Notes: generated by a model from the sequence alone, not told the origin. Counted from the first letter of the stretch, positions 1 to 9,458 are shown. The stretch is 64,000 bases of DNA from Pseudomonas sp. dw_358 (GCF_018449655.1 NZ_JAAVUX010000016.1:56393-120392), one strand, 5' to 3'. A program made the numbers and translations.

Positions 1-1
1 C

Positions 2-1291
2 GACGGCAAGCCCTTCACCGCCAACGACGTCAAGTTCACCCTGGACCTGTTGGTGGACCCGAAATTTCGCAGCTGGCGCCGCACCGGCCATGAACTGGTG
101 CGCGACCTCAAGGTGGTCTCGCCCACCGAGCTGACCTGGCGCATGGACAAACCCTTCGCGCCCTATGCCGCGATTCTCTCCGACACCTTCATCGTCCCCG
201 AGCACCTCCTGGGCCCGGTGGAAGACAAGAACAGCGCACCGTTCAACAACGCCCCCATCGGCACCGGCCCGTTCAAGTGGAGCCGGCGCGTGGCCGGCGA
301 CTTCATCGAGTTGACGGCCAACACCCAGTACTTCGGCAAAGGCCCGTACCTGGAGAAGATGATCTTCAAGTACATCCCCGACCTGACTGTCCTCTACACC
401 CAATTCAACACCGGCGACATCGACGTGGCCGGCCTGCAATGGATCACCCTGGACCACTACGAGGAAGCGAAAAAACTGCCGGGCAAGACCGTGACCGCCT
501 TCAATGCTTCCACCGTCGAGACCTTTGCCTTCAACCTCGGCAAGCCGCAGTTCAAGGACCTCGCCGTGCGCGAAGCGCTGTACATGGCGGTGGACAAGGC
601 GACCATTCTCAGCGCGCTGTACTACGGCCTGCCCTCGCCCACCGAAACCTACATTCCGCTGCAGTCCTACTACCACAACCCCGACTTGCCCAAGCACGAG
701 TTCAACGTAGCCAAGGCCAACGCCAAACTCGATGAAGCCGGCTGGAAGAAAGGCGCCGACGGTATCCGTGCCAAGGATGGCGTACGCCTGGCGTTCAGCA
801 ACTCCACCACTGCCGGCAACCATCTGCGCGAGCAGATGCAGCAGTTTTTGCAGCAGTCGTTCAAGGACATCGGCGTCGACATGAGCATCTCCAACCTGCC
901 GCCCGCCGTGATGTGGGGGGACTTCTGGATGATGTCGCAGTTCGAGAGCTCCGTGGTCGGCCTGGACTTCCTCACCGCTGCCGACCCGGACACCTCCGAC
1001 TATTTCCGCTCCACGGCAGTACCGGCCAAGGGTGGCTCGGGGCAAAACACCTGGCAGTACCAAAGCCCGGAAGTGGACGCCTTGCTCACGGAAGGTGCCC
1101 AGCAGTTCGCTCCCGAGACCCGCCGCGCCACCTATTTCAAACTTCAGGAGGTGGTGCGCCGCGACTTGCCTTTTCTGCCCCTGTTCCCGTTCACCGAAGT
1201 GCGCGGGCACAAGGTTGGCATCGACGGGGTGATCCCTAACGTCAACGTGCGCATCGACACCTGGAACGTCGCCGACTGGCGCTGGAGCTGA
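2..1291 (+). CDS. ABC transporter substrate-binding protein, family 5 (partial, 5' end outside window)
   Basis: Periplasmic solute-binding protein of the DppA/OppA/NikA class (SBP family 5), which delivers peptides, opines or similar solutes to an inner-membrane ABC permease. The frame is open from the first bases, so the N-terminus and signal peptide lie upstream; 429 residues are visible. The visible start carries the family signature DGKPFTANDVKFTLD, and the C-terminus (TWNVADWRWS) is typical of the family. Two DppB/DppC-type permease genes follow at once in the same direction, which supports the assignment. The ATPase subunits are not in the window and may lie upstream. The substrate cannot be read from sequence; the oxidase downstream suggests an amine- or amino-acid-containing compound. 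Confidence 0.9.
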   Translation, partial: DGKPFTANDVKFTLDLLVDPKFRSWRRTGHELVRDLKVVSPTELTWRMDKPFAPYAAILSDTFIVPEHLLGPVEDKNSAPFNNAPIGTGPFKWSRRVAGDFIELTANTQYFGKGPYLEKMIFKYIPDLTVLYTQFNTGDIDVAGLQWITLDHYEEAKKLPGKTVTAFNASTVETFAFNLGKPQFKDLAVREALYMAVDKATILSALYYGLPSPTETYIPLQSYYHNPDLPKHEFNVAKANAKLDEAGWKKGADGIRAKDGVRLAFSNSTTAGNHLREQMQQFLQQSFKDIGVDMSISNLPPAVMWGDFWMMSQFESSVVGLDFLTAADPDTSDYFRSTAVPAKGGSGQNTWQYQSPEVDALLTEGAQQFAPETRRATYFKLQEVVRRDLPFLPLFPFTEVRGHKVGIDGVIPNVNVRIDTWNVADWRWS

Positions 1292-1356
1292 GCCCTTGCC
1301 GCCGCGCGCCCGCCGTCGTCTCGGCGGCGGGTCGCCTTTTCATGAGGAGCCGCTCC

Positions 1357-2322
1357 ATGGTGCAATTTCTGCTAAGCCGTCTGTGGCAAAGCCTGGTCCT
1401 GTTGCTGATCGTCTCGGCGGTGGGCTTTGCCGTGCTCAACCTGGCACCCGGCGGCCCGTTGTCGCAGTTCACCCTGACCCCGGGCATGACCCAGGAAGCC
1501 CTGGCCCGCATTTCGCACCAGATGGGCCTCGACCGGCCCTTGCCGATCCAGTACCTGGACTGGCTGTGGCGCATGGTACGCGGCGACTGGGGACACTCCT
1601 ACCGGGACAACCAGCCGGTGCTGAGCATCATCTATCAGCATCTGTTCGCTACCTTGCTGTTGATGGGCAGCTCGACCCTGCTGTCGATGATCATCGGCAC
1701 CGTGGTCGGTGTGCGCAGCGCCCTCAAGCGCGGCTCGCTGTTCGATTTCCTGTCGTCGGTGGGTGCCATGGTGGCTCTGTCGCTACCGACCTTCTGGCTG
1801 GGGCTGGTGGCCATCTACCTGTTTTCGGTCAAGCTCGGCTGGCTGCCGTCGGGCAACATGTTCACCGTCGGTGTGGAGACTGTGCGCGACTACTCCGTGC
1901 ACCTGGTACTGCCCTGCCTGGTGCTGGCACTGGTCAACGTCGCGGTGTGGAGCCCGTACATGCGCAGCGCCACCCTGGAAGTGGTCAATCAGGATTTCAT
2001 TCGCACCGCCCGGGCCAAGGGCCTGACCCCGCGCCGGGTACTGCTCAAGCACATCATGGGCAACGCCATGCTGCCGATGATCAGCCTGGCCGGCATGCAA
2101 CTGCCGACCTTGCTCAGCGGTGCGCTGGTGACCGAAACCGTGTTCACCTGGCCCGGCATCGGCCGGCTGTTTCTCGACAGCCTGGGTTACAGCGATTACC
2201 CGGTGATCATGGGGCTGCTGATGATGTCGGCGATTCTGGTGCTGATCGGCAACCTGCTGGCCGACATTGTCGTCGCCCTGGTGGACCCACGTATTCGTCT
2301 GACCCAGGAGGCCAGCGCATGA
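1357..2322 (+). CDS. ABC transporter permease, DppB family
   Basis: Inner-membrane permease of the dipeptide/oligopeptide/nickel class, 321 residues. The N-terminus (MVQFLLSRLWQSLVLLL) is the usual first membrane segment, and five further hydrophobic segments follow. The EAA-type cytoplasmic loop is seen near DFIRTARAKGLTPRRVLLKH, where the ATPase would dock. An in-frame ATG lies at 1342, but AGGAG at 1345-1349 sits seven bases before the ATG at 1357, so 1357 is the better start. The stop overlaps the start of the next permease (ATGA), as expected for translationally coupled subunits. Confidence 0.9.
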   Translation: MVQFLLSRLWQSLVLLLIVSAVGFAVLNLAPGGPLSQFTLTPGMTQEALARISHQMGLDRPLPIQYLDWLWRMVRGDWGHSYRDNQPVLSIIYQHLFATLLLMGSSTLLSMIIGTVVGVRSALKRGSLFDFLSSVGAMVALSLPTFWLGLVAIYLFSVKLGWLPSGNMFTVGVETVRDYSVHLVLPCLVLALVNVAVWSPYMRSATLEVVNQDFIRTARAKGLTPRRVLLKHIMGNAMLPMISLAGMQLPTLLSGALVTETVFTWPGIGRLFLDSLGYSDYPVIMGLLMMSAILVLIGNLLADIVVALVDPRIRLTQEASA

Positions 2323-3203
2323 CCGATCTCAGCCTCGCTCCCGTGCAGGTCAACGTCCGCTGGTGGCAGCATCGCGGCGTGCGCCGTTTTTGTCGCAACC
2401 GCCTGGCGGTACTGGGCACGGTGCTCATCATCCTGCTGACCGCCGCCTGCTTCATCGGCCCCCATCTGCTCAAGTACACCGAGCTGACCATCGACTTGCG
2501 CGCGCGCTTTGCCCCCCCGTTTGCCGGCCCGCACCTGCTGGGCACCGACCCGCTGGGGCGCGACCTGTGCGCCCGGCTGCTGATGGCCGGGCGCATTTCG
2601 TTGATGGTCGGGTTTTTCTCGATGCTGCTCAGCACCTTGTTCGGCGCGCTGGTCGGCATCGTCGCCGGCTTCTATGGCGGCCGCGTGGGCGCCGTGCTCA
2701 TGCGCCTGGTGGATGCCTTTCTGGCCTTTCCGGCGATCTTCCTGCTGCTGGTGCTGGCCGCCTTCACCAAACCTTCAGCGTTGATGATCACCTTGATTAT
2801 CGCCGTCACCAGCTGGATGGAAGTGGCACGGGTGGTGGAGTCCCAGGTGCGCTCCCTGCGCGAACGGGATTTCATCCAGGCCGCCCGCACTCTGGGCCTG
2901 CGCAACTCGACGCTGATGTTCAGCGAGCTGTTGCCCAACGCCATGGGTCCGATCATCGTCGCCGCCACCTTGACGGTGGCCCGCGCCATTCTGCTGGAGG
3001 CGTACATCAGCTACCTGGGCTACGGCATCCAGCCGCCGCTGCCCAGCTGGGGCAACCTGCTCAATGGCGCCCAGCAGTACCTGCTGCAAGCACCTTGGCT
3101 GGCGATCATCCCCGGGCTGACCATCACCCTGGCGGTGACCAGCTTCAACTTCATCGGCGACGGCCTGCGCGACGCGCTGGACGTGCGCAGCGATCAGCCC
3201 TGA
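2319..3203 (+). CDS. ABC transporter permease, DppC family
   Basis: Second permease subunit, 294 residues, partner of the DppB-like gene, with which it overlaps by four bases. It has the DppC-type N-terminal segment (RRFCRNRLAVLGTVLI), the periplasmic signature HLLGTDPLGRDLCARLL and the EAA loop at RERDFIQAARTLGLRNS. The protein would form a heterodimeric channel with the upstream subunit. The downstream oxidase gene begins ten bases after the stop, so binding protein, both permeases and oxidase appear to form one transcription unit. Confidence 0.9.
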   Translation: MTDLSLAPVQVNVRWWQHRGVRRFCRNRLAVLGTVLIILLTAACFIGPHLLKYTELTIDLRARFAPPFAGPHLLGTDPLGRDLCARLLMAGRISLMVGFFSMLLSTLFGALVGIVAGFYGGRVGAVLMRLVDAFLAFPAIFLLLVLAAFTKPSALMITLIIAVTSWMEVARVVESQVRSLRERDFIQAARTLGLRNSTLMFSELLPNAMGPIIVAATLTVARAILLEAYISYLGYGIQPPLPSWGNLLNGAQQYLLQAPWLAIIPGLTITLAVTSFNFIGDGLRDALDVRSDQP

Positions 3204-3213
3204 GGAGCCCGGC

Positions 3214-4536
3214 ATGCGTGAATTCTCGCCCTTTCACACCACTTTGTGGTTTGCCACCGCCGCCAGTGCGCCGCCCAGCAGCACCCTGGAAGGCCGGGTG
3301 CAGGCGGATGTCTGTGTGGTCGGCGGTGGCTATACCGGCCTGACCACTGCGCTGGAGCTGGCGGCCAAGGGCGTCAAGGTGGTCCTGCTCGAAGCTCAGG
3401 ACGCCGGCTTCGGTGGCTCGGGCCGCAACGCCGGGCATTGCACACCGACGTTCACTCACTACAGCTTGCCCGAGCTGCGCAAGCTCCTCGGCGAACCGTG
3501 GGCCGAACGCTTGATCGCCCGGCAGACCCAGGCCAACCGCAAGGTGGCGCAGATGATCGACACCTACGCCATCGACTGCGAATGGCAGCAGAACGGCTAT
3601 GTGATGGGCGCCCTCAATCGCGGTCAGATGGGCGAACTGGAGCGCAAGCGCGACGAGTACAACGCCGTCGGCGCCAAGACCCAGGTGCTGGACAAGGCCC
3701 AGGTGCAGACCGTCACCGGCAGCCCGCGCTTTCAGGGCGGCTGGTTCCACACCGAGGCCGGCCACCTCAACCCGCTGGGCTATGCCCGCGGCCTGGCCCG
3801 CGGGGCCATGCAGGAAGGCGTCGCGCTGTATTCCGATTCGCGGGTGGTCTCGGTCAAGCGCGAAGGGGCGAACTGGGCGGTGAACACCGCACGCGGCACG
3901 GTGCTGGCCGACAAGGTGATCTTCGCCACCGGCGCCTACACCGTGGATGGCTGGCCGAAGCTTGAGCAGAGCTTCAAGATCATGAAAGTCTTCGTCGCCG
4001 CCACCCAGCCCTTGAGCCCGGAAGAACGCCTGAGCGTGTTGCCGCAAAACACCACGATTCATGACGGGCGCGGCGACATCTACGTCTACAAGTACAACGC
4101 CGAGGGCCGCATCGTCGCCTCGATGTTCCCCATGGGCCGGCGAGGCACCGACATGGCCTACACTCGCCAGGTCATGTCCGATCGCCTCAAGTGGCTGCAC
4201 CCACAGATCCGCCAGGCGCTGCGCTGGGAATACTTCTGGTTCGGCGAGCTGGACATGCAATACCGCACCGTGCCCAGGCTCTACGACCTCGCGCCGGGGG
4301 TGGTCGCCCTCACCGGCCTGTCCGGACGCGGCGTGCCCACCGGCAGCATGCTCGGCGGTATCCTCTCGGAATGGGCGCTGGGGGTGTCGCCCGAGCACCT
4401 GGCGTTACCGATCGAGCCGCTGAAGGCCGCGCCGTTCTACATGAGTTTCGGGCCGCAATTGTCGTTGCGCTATTACCGGGCCAGTGACTGGGTCAAGGCC
4501 AGGCTCAATGGCAGTGCGTTGCCGCCCCATGCCTGA
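3214..4536 (+). CDS. FAD-dependent amine/amino-acid oxidoreductase (DAO family)
   Basis: Flavoprotein of the D-amino-acid oxidase/DadA/PuuB class, 440 residues. The N-terminal dinucleotide-binding motif VVGGGYTGLTTALELA lies near residues 35-50, followed by an acidic residue at the end of the second strand (LLEAQDAG) and GSGRNAGH, typical of gamma-glutamylputrescine oxidase-like enzymes. The C-terminal FAD contact GLSGRGVPTGSM is present. These enzymes oxidise a primary or secondary amine or amino acid to an imine. Placement ten bases after a DppC-type permease suggests that it acts on the imported solute, for example a polyamine conjugate or opine. The exact substrate is unknown. Confidence 0.82.
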   Translation: MREFSPFHTTLWFATAASAPPSSTLEGRVQADVCVVGGGYTGLTTALELAAKGVKVVLLEAQDAGFGGSGRNAGHCTPTFTHYSLPELRKLLGEPWAERLIARQTQANRKVAQMIDTYAIDCEWQQNGYVMGALNRGQMGELERKRDEYNAVGAKTQVLDKAQVQTVTGSPRFQGGWFHTEAGHLNPLGYARGLARGAMQEGVALYSDSRVVSVKREGANWAVNTARGTVLADKVIFATGAYTVDGWPKLEQSFKIMKVFVAATQPLSPEERLSVLPQNTTIHDGRGDIYVYKYNAEGRIVASMFPMGRRGTDMAYTRQVMSDRLKWLHPQIRQALRWEYFWFGELDMQYRTVPRLYDLAPGVVALTGLSGRGVPTGSMLGGILSEWALGVSPEHLALPIEPLKAAPFYMSFGPQLSLRYYRASDWVKARLNGSALPPHA

Positions 4537-4575
4537 GCCAGCCAGGGCCTGCAGCGATTACCACACGCAGGCTGG

Positions 4576-5514
4576 TTATTCGTCCGCAGGCCCTGCCGAG
4601 CCCCTCTGCCGAACCCGAAATTTCCCCGGCGCCAGGCCATTTTCCCTGCGAAAGCAGCGGGAAAAATACGCCTCGTCGGCAAATCCGCACGCCGCGCCGA
4701 CCTGCCCGACCTGTTGCTCGCTGTTGAGCAGCAACGTGCGCGCCAGCTGCATGCGCCGGTCCAGCACCAGTTGCGAGAACGGCTTGCCGGTCTCCTTGCG
4801 CAACAGGTGGGTCAGGTAATTGGGCGAGAGAAAGGCAGCCGCGGCCGCGTCCTTGAGGTTCAACGTCGGTTCATGCAAATGCTCTCGAATATAGCGCCGT
4901 ACCCGGCCCAAGGCATCACGCCGCCCGCGCCGTGCGGCGTTATCGGCAGCCAGTGCCTGCAAGGGCTCGGCGTATTCGGCGCAGACACGGCCGATCAATA
5001 ACAGCAGATAACCCTTGAGCTGCTCGCGCGAACCAAACCCGCGTTCGGCGTCCAGCCCGCGCATGCGTTCGAGCAGCGCGGTGATCTCGGCAAACGTCGA
5101 CTCATCGAAAATGAAATCCAGCTGCTCCTGAAACTGGAACGGAGACAGCTCTGGCGCCCGGTCGATGGCAACGTCTTCCAGGTCCAGCGGGTCGCAGGGC
5201 AACTGCGGCAGGATGAATGCCTGGCTGAAGTTGATCAGCATGAAATCGCCGTCTTCCGGATGGGGAATCAGGTGCAGCCGATGCGGCAGGATGAACGCCA
5301 GGGCGCGGTGGGGAAAGGGCCGTACCGCGCCACCGATGTGCTGCACGGTGTCGCCACCGAGGTTGATCTGGATCTGGAAATAGTCATGCCGGTGTGGGCT
5401 GGTCAGCGCCGCACGACCGCGCTTGTCGCGGATGTAGAAATCCTCGCGGTCGCTGCGTTGTTGCATAGCGTAGGTCAAGACGGGTGAGTTCACGGGGCGC
5501 TGCTCGGCGGACAC
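4576..5514 (-). CDS. AraC family transcriptional regulator
   Basis: Regulator of 312 residues. The N-terminal half is a cupin-like sensing domain (SPHRHDYFQIQINLGGDTVQHIGG). The C-terminal third has the paired AraC helix-turn-helix, with the first helix pair near LKDAAAAAFLSPNYLTHLLRKETG and the second near VGQVGAACGFADEAYFSRCFRR. The start is a GTG preceded by AGTAGG; an in-frame ATG at 5466 lacks a ribosome site and would cut into the conserved part. The gene is convergent with the oxidase operon and lies 38 bases after the FAH gene on the same strand. It may control either unit. Confidence 0.88.
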   Translation of the reverse strand: MSAEQRPVNSPVLTYAMQQRSDREDFYIRDKRGRAALTSPHRHDYFQIQINLGGDTVQHIGGAVRPFPHRALAFILPHRLHLIPHPEDGDFMLINFSQAFILPQLPCDPLDLEDVAIDRAPELSPFQFQEQLDFIFDESTFAEITALLERMRGLDAERGFGSREQLKGYLLLLIGRVCAEYAEPLQALAADNAARRGRRDALGRVRRYIREHLHEPTLNLKDAAAAAFLSPNYLTHLLRKETGKPFSQLVLDRRMQLARTLLLNSEQQVGQVGAACGFADEAYFSRCFRRENGLAPGKFRVRQRGSAGPADE

Positions 5515-5552
5515 AGACGCCTACTGTAATCACCCGCTGGCCCTGCGCCAAG

Positions 5553-6248
5553 TCAGCGCTGGCCGAGGGTGAAACTCAGCTCGCCGACGCCGTCGATGCC
5601 GGCAGTGACCACATCGCCCGGCTGCAAGGCCCCGACCCCGGCCGGGGTGCCGGTGAAAATCAGGTCGCCAGCCTTGAGTGCCACCGACTGCGAGGCGTAG
5701 CTGATGACATCGGCCACCGACCAGATCTGATCGGCGAGATCGCCCTGCTGGCGGGTGTCGCCGTTGACCTTGAGCCAGATCGCCGCGCTGGCCGGGTGCC
5801 CGGTGTCGCTGACCCGGCGCAGCGGGGTGGTGGGTGCCGATTCGTCGAAGCCCTTGGCCCAGTCCCACGGCCGGCCGAGTTTCTTGGCCTGGGCCTGGAT
5901 GTCGCGGCGGGTCAGGTCGATACCCAGGCCGTAGCCCCAGACATGCTCCAGCGCGGTCTCGGGGCTGATGTCCACGCCGTCCTTGCCGATGGCGACCACC
6001 AGCTCCACTTCGTGGTGCAGGTCCTCGGTCAACGGTGGGTAGGCGATGGTGCCTTGGGCAGCGACCACGGCATCGGCCGGCTTGCTGAAGAAAAACGGCG
6101 GTTCGCGGTCGGGGTCGTGGCCCATTTCCCGAGCGTGCTCGCTGTAGTTGCGGCCTACGCAGAACACGCGGCGGATGGCAAACCGGGCCGATTCGCCGGC
6201 GACGGCCAACGAAGGGGTGGGTGGGGCTGGCAGTACAAACTCGCTCAT
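5553..6248 (-). CDS. Fumarylacetoacetate hydrolase (FAH) family protein
   Basis: Small FAH-fold hydrolase/decarboxylase/isomerase, 231 residues, of the class acting on acylpyruvates, oxaloacetate or aromatic meta-cleavage products. The metal site is recognisable as HHEVELVVAIG followed by the aspartate in GIDLTRRDIQ, and GRNYSEHAREMG is the family's N-terminal signature. An upstream in-frame start at 6272 exists, but GAGG eight bases before the ATG at 6248 favours MSEFVL. The gene precedes the AraC gene and may be co-transcribed with it. The family is too broad to name a substrate. Confidence 0.85.
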   Translation of the reverse strand: MSEFVLPAPPTPSLAVAGESARFAIRRVFCVGRNYSEHAREMGHDPDREPPFFFSKPADAVVAAQGTIAYPPLTEDLHHEVELVVAIGKDGVDISPETALEHVWGYGLGIDLTRRDIQAQAKKLGRPWDWAKGFDESAPTTPLRRVSDTGHPASAAIWLKVNGDTRQQGDLADQIWSVADVISYASQSVALKAGDLIFTGTPAGVGALQPGDVVTAGIDGVGELSFTLGQR

Positions 6249-6338
6249 GGTGACGTCCTCATTGGCAGTCACCCATTGTGCAGCGCCTCAGCGTTCAGGT
6301 TTTGCACTGCTGTACGCGGTTTTTGCACGCAGCAACGC

Positions 6339-6602
6339 TCAGCGCCCCAACACGGGTCCATTGGCGGCCTTGCCCTGGCGGGCAGCGGCGAAACTCTGGC
6401 GTAGCTCACCCACCAGCTTGAGCAGGTCGCGGCTGCTGATCAAGGTCTGGGTGGCGATGGCCGAGGAGACAAATACCACTTCGTCGGTCTTGGGATGGGT
6501 CACCCGTACGGTCATCGCGCCCTCGGTGTCGAAGGTGGTCTGGCAGCGCAGCGGTAAAAATTCCCGCTCCATCAGATGTTGCAAATCTTGATGTGACAGC
6601 AT
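6339..6602 (-). CDS. DUF1652 domain protein
   Basis: Small protein of 87 residues belonging, by recall of the family pattern, to the Pseudomonas-restricted DUF1652 group. The marks are an N-terminal helix, LPLRC, a short beta-rich middle (MTVRVTHPKTDEVVFV) and a C-terminal helical SSRDLLKLVGELR. It has no signal peptide or membrane segment and no known function. A strong ribosome site (GGGGGGAG) lies seven bases before the ATG. The upstream region to the cupin gene is divergent and short. Confidence 0.8.
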   Translation of the reverse strand: MLSHQDLQHLMEREFLPLRCQTTFDTEGAMTVRVTHPKTDEVVFVSSAIATQTLISSRDLLKLVGELRQSFAAARQGKAANGPVLGR

Positions 6603-6757
6603 CGATGCACTCCCCCCCGGAAAGCCGGTATTGAAACATATTGATTACCCACGAGTAATGACCCCAGAAGTTTTTATTCCGTTTTATTGACCCTGGCGGG
6701 CCGCAGCCGCGACCGATGCTACGCTGAAACCGATCTCAGGTTTTGCGGAGAAAACTC

Positions 6758-7357
6758 ATGCCTCTGTTTCGTCGCGACTTCACTCAACTCGGCTGCCTGC
6801 TGCTGCTCAGCGCCCGCGTCCCGTGGATCGGCAAGGCCGGCGCCAGCCCGGCAGCCGTCCAGACCTTGCAGCTGCAACCCAACGGCTGGGTGCCGAACAA
6901 CCCGAAGCTGCCGGTGCTGATCTACCCCAACGCCATCGCCATCACCGGCAGCGACCCGGCTGCCGCCTTCGAGACCCCCTTCAACGCCAACGGCTGGCCG
7001 CCGCAATGGCGCTACGGGGTGTTCGACTACCACCACTACCACATCAAGGGCCACGAAGTGCTGGGGGTATTCGCCGGCACGGCGCGGCTGATGCTGGGCG
7101 GTCCCAATGGGCCTGTGGTCAAGGTGAGTGCCGGGGACGTGCTGCTACTGCCGGCCGGGACCGGGCACTGCAACCTGGGTTCCAGCGCGGATTTCGAGGT
7201 GGTGGGCGCCTACCCGCCGGGGCAACAAGGCGATATCAACCGCCAGGCCCCGACGCCGGCGCAAATGGCAGCGATCGCTGCGCTACCGTTTCCGGACAGC
7301 GATCCGGTGCAAGGGGATCCGGGGGCCGTGCGGCGCTATTGGCGCCCACACACCTAG
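6758..7357 (+). CDS. Exported cupin-domain protein
   Basis: Protein of 199 residues with a single cupin barrel. The cupin metal motif is seen as YHHYHIKGHEVLGVFAG, followed by the second motif GDVLLLPAGTGHCNLG. The N-terminus has RRDF followed by a hydrophobic run (LGCLLLLSA), which resembles a Tat or Sec export signal. The ATG at 6758 has CGGAG seven bases upstream and was preferred to a TTG fifteen bases earlier. Cupins are functionally diverse, so no reaction is assigned. The gene stands alone between a divergent DUF1652 gene and a convergent operon. Confidence 0.75.
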   Translation: MPLFRRDFTQLGCLLLLSARVPWIGKAGASPAAVQTLQLQPNGWVPNNPKLPVLIYPNAIAITGSDPAAAFETPFNANGWPPQWRYGVFDYHHYHIKGHEVLGVFAGTARLMLGGPNGPVVKVSAGDVLLLPAGTGHCNLGSSADFEVVGAYPPGQQGDINRQAPTPAQMAAIAALPFPDSDPVQGDPGAVRRYWRPHT

Positions 7358-7376
7358 GGAATTGAGACGTTCGCGC

Positions 7377-7402
7377 GTGAGTGCTCCCGCGCGGGGAGTC
7401 AC
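7377..7402. terminator. Possible bidirectional terminator hairpin
   Basis: GTGA and CTCCC pair with GGGAG and TCAC around a GC loop, with a small bulge. The structure sits between the convergent ends of the cupin gene and the shikimate-dehydrogenase-like gene. There is no clear T-run on either side, so intrinsic termination is uncertain. Confidence 0.35.
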
Positions 7403-7410
7403 GGCGGTTG

Positions 7411-8229
7411 TCAGACCAGCGGCACGGTCAACCGATCAATCACCGGCCGGGTATCCGGCCGTACCCCGCGCCACCATTCAAACGCCTCCGCCGCCTGCTC
7501 CACCAGCATGCCGACGCCATCGGCGATCGCCTTGACCCCCGACTCCCTGGCCAGGCGCAAAAACGGCGTCAGGCCCTTGCCGTAGGCCAGTTCGTAAGCC
7601 AACTGCACGTCCTTGAACACGTCGCCATGAATCGGCGGACATTCCCCCATCAGGCTGGCGGAGGTGGCGTTGACCACCACGTCGAACGTCTGGCCGGCCA
7701 GGTCGTCGTAGCCCAGCACGGTCAGCAAGGGATTGTTCACTTCAATGGCCAGCGCCTGAGCCTTGGTCACGTCACGGTTGACCACCACCACCTGGGCCGG
7801 TCCCGCTTCCAGGAATGGCAAAATAGCCCCGCGCACCGCCCCGCCTGCACCCAGGATCAGCAACCTGCGTCCCGCCAGCGGCGTCTTCAGGTTGGATTGA
7901 ATATCCCGTAGCAGGCCGATGCCGTCGTAGTTCTCGGCGAATATCTTGCCGTTCTCGAACTTCAGGCAATTGGACGCCTTGGCCAGCGTCGCGCGGGCAC
8001 TGCGGCTGTCGGCCAACTCGAAGGCCTGCATTTTGAACGGCGCGGTGATGTTCATGCCCCGCCCGCCCTCGTCGCGAAAGCCGCGCACGTCATCGGCAAA
8101 GTGGTCCAGCGAGCCTTCGATGGCACCGTAGGCGATGTCCTGTCCGGTGGCCTCGGCGTACAAGCCGTGAATCAGCGGAGATTTGGTGTGGCTGATGGGC
8201 CGGCCGATCACCGCGTAACGATCCGTCAT
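7411..8229 (-). CDS. Shikimate dehydrogenase-like oxidoreductase
   Basis: Protein of 272 residues of the AroE/YdiB/quinate dehydrogenase family. The substrate site is seen at residues 13-17 (SHTKS), the catalytic lysine at K66 (ITAPFK) and the catalytic aspartate at D102 (NYDG). The cofactor loop is LGAGGAVRG. The loop residues are not the commonest AroE ones (NVTIPYK or NVTVPHK), and the gene is last in a catabolic operon with a CoA-transferase. A specialised paralogue acting on a shikimate/quinate-like or other hydroxy acid is therefore more likely than housekeeping AroE. The start overlaps the CoA-transferase stop by four bases, and GGAGG precedes it. Confidence 0.85.
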   Translation of the reverse strand: MTDRYAVIGRPISHTKSPLIHGLYAEATGQDIAYGAIEGSLDHFADDVRGFRDEGGRGMNITAPFKMQAFELADSRSARATLAKASNCLKFENGKIFAENYDGIGLLRDIQSNLKTPLAGRRLLILGAGGAVRGAILPFLEAGPAQVVVVNRDVTKAQALAIEVNNPLLTVLGYDDLAGQTFDVVVNATSASLMGECPPIHGDVFKDVQLAYELAYGKGLTPFLRLARESGVKAIADGVGMLVEQAAEAFEWWRGVRPDTRPVIDRLTVPLV

Positions 8230-9458
8230 TGTGCACCTCCTGGGGTAAAGAGAACGCCATCCGCCTGCATCGCCGAAATCTCTTCAGGGCTGAAGCCCAG
8301 CTCGGCAGCCACCTGGGCGTTGTGTTCGCCCAGGTCCGGGGCCACCTGGTGGATGGTGGTGTCGCAGTCCGAAAAGCGGAACGGCAGGTTGGGCATGCGC
8401 AGGGTGCCATAACGCGGGTGTTCCTGCTCCATGATCATGCCGCGTGCCTTGATCTGCGGGTCGGCGATCACTTCGTCGATGCGTTGCACCTTGGCGCTGG
8501 GCACGTCGATTTCATCGAGCCAGGCGAGGATGCGTGCCACGGGGTGGGCCGCCACCCAGGCCTTGACCACGGCGAGGATCTCCACCCGATGGGTGTTGCG
8601 CCCGTTCAAGCTGTGAAAGCGCGTGTCGCTGCCGAAGTCGGCCGGGCCACCATTCAGGGCGAGCATGGCTGCAAAACGCTTCCAGGCGTCGTCCACCTGC
8701 GCGGCGATCACCAGGTCGCCGTCGGCGGCGCGAAACACCCCGTACAAAGTCGACGTCGGCATGTCGTGGCCGGTCTGCTCCGGCACCACAGTGCCACCGG
8801 ACAAGGTGTAGCACTGCACCGCGTACTCGTGCATGGACACCAGCGTGTCGTACAACGCCATATCGATGTGCTGGCCGCGCCCACTGTTGACCCGCCCCAG
8901 CAGCGCCGCGTTGATGGCCGCCACCGCGTGGATGCCGGTGTACATGTCACCCAGCGAGATGCGCAGCAAGGGCGGCGCCTCGCCGGGGTTGCCGACCATC
9001 TGCATGATGCCACTCTTGGCCTCGGCGATCAGGCCGAAACCGGCGCGGTGGGCGTCGGGTCCGGTGTGGCCGTAGGCCGAGATGGAGCAATACACCAGCT
9101 TGGGGTTGCGCGCCGCCAGTTCCGCGTAGCCCAGGCCCAGCTTGTCGAGCGCGCCGGGGCGGTAGTTCTCGATGAACACGTCAGCCGAGTCGCAGAGCTT
9201 CTGCATGAAGGCCTTGCCGCGCGGGTCCTTCATGTTGACGCTGACGCCCTGCTTGCCCATGTTCAGTTGCAGGAAGTAGCCGCTCTGGTGATCGTCCAGG
9301 GTGAACGCGTGCTGACGGCCGGCGTCACCACTGCCGGGCCGTTCGACCTTGATCACTTCGGCGCCCAGCGCGGCCAGGCAACGACCGACATAGGGGCCGG
9401 CGAGGAAGTGGCTGTAATCGATGACACGGATGCCCTTGAGGGGAAGTGGCTGGGTCAT
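8226..9458 (-). CDS. CaiB/BaiF class III CoA-transferase
   Basis: Protein of 410 residues of the formyl-CoA/carnitine CoA-transferase family, which moves CoA between carboxylic acids through an acyl-enzyme anhydride. The expected catalytic aspartate is D171 in the conserved GDMYTGIHA. The N-terminal GIRVIDYSHFLAGPY and the GAEVIKVERP strand are also family signatures. It overlaps the MaoC-like gene upstream and the shikimate-dehydrogenase-like gene downstream by four bases each, so it is a core member of the operon. It probably activates a dicarboxylic or hydroxy acid for the hydratase. Confidence 0.92.
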   Translation of the reverse strand: MTQPLPLKGIRVIDYSHFLAGPYVGRCLAALGAEVIKVERPGSGDAGRQHAFTLDDHQSGYFLQLNMGKQGVSVNMKDPRGKAFMQKLCDSADVFIENYRPGALDKLGLGYAELAARNPKLVYCSISAYGHTGPDAHRAGFGLIAEAKSGIMQMVGNPGEAPPLLRISLGDMYTGIHAVAAINAALLGRVNSGRGQHIDMALYDTLVSMHEYAVQCYTLSGGTVVPEQTGHDMPTSTLYGVFRAADGDLVIAAQVDDAWKRFAAMLALNGGPADFGSDTRFHSLNGRNTHRVEILAVVKAWVAAHPVARILAWLDEIDVPSAKVQRIDEVIADPQIKARGMIMEQEHPRYGTLRMPNLPFRFSDCDTTIHQVAPDLGEHNAQVAAELGFSPEEISAMQADGVLFTPGGAQ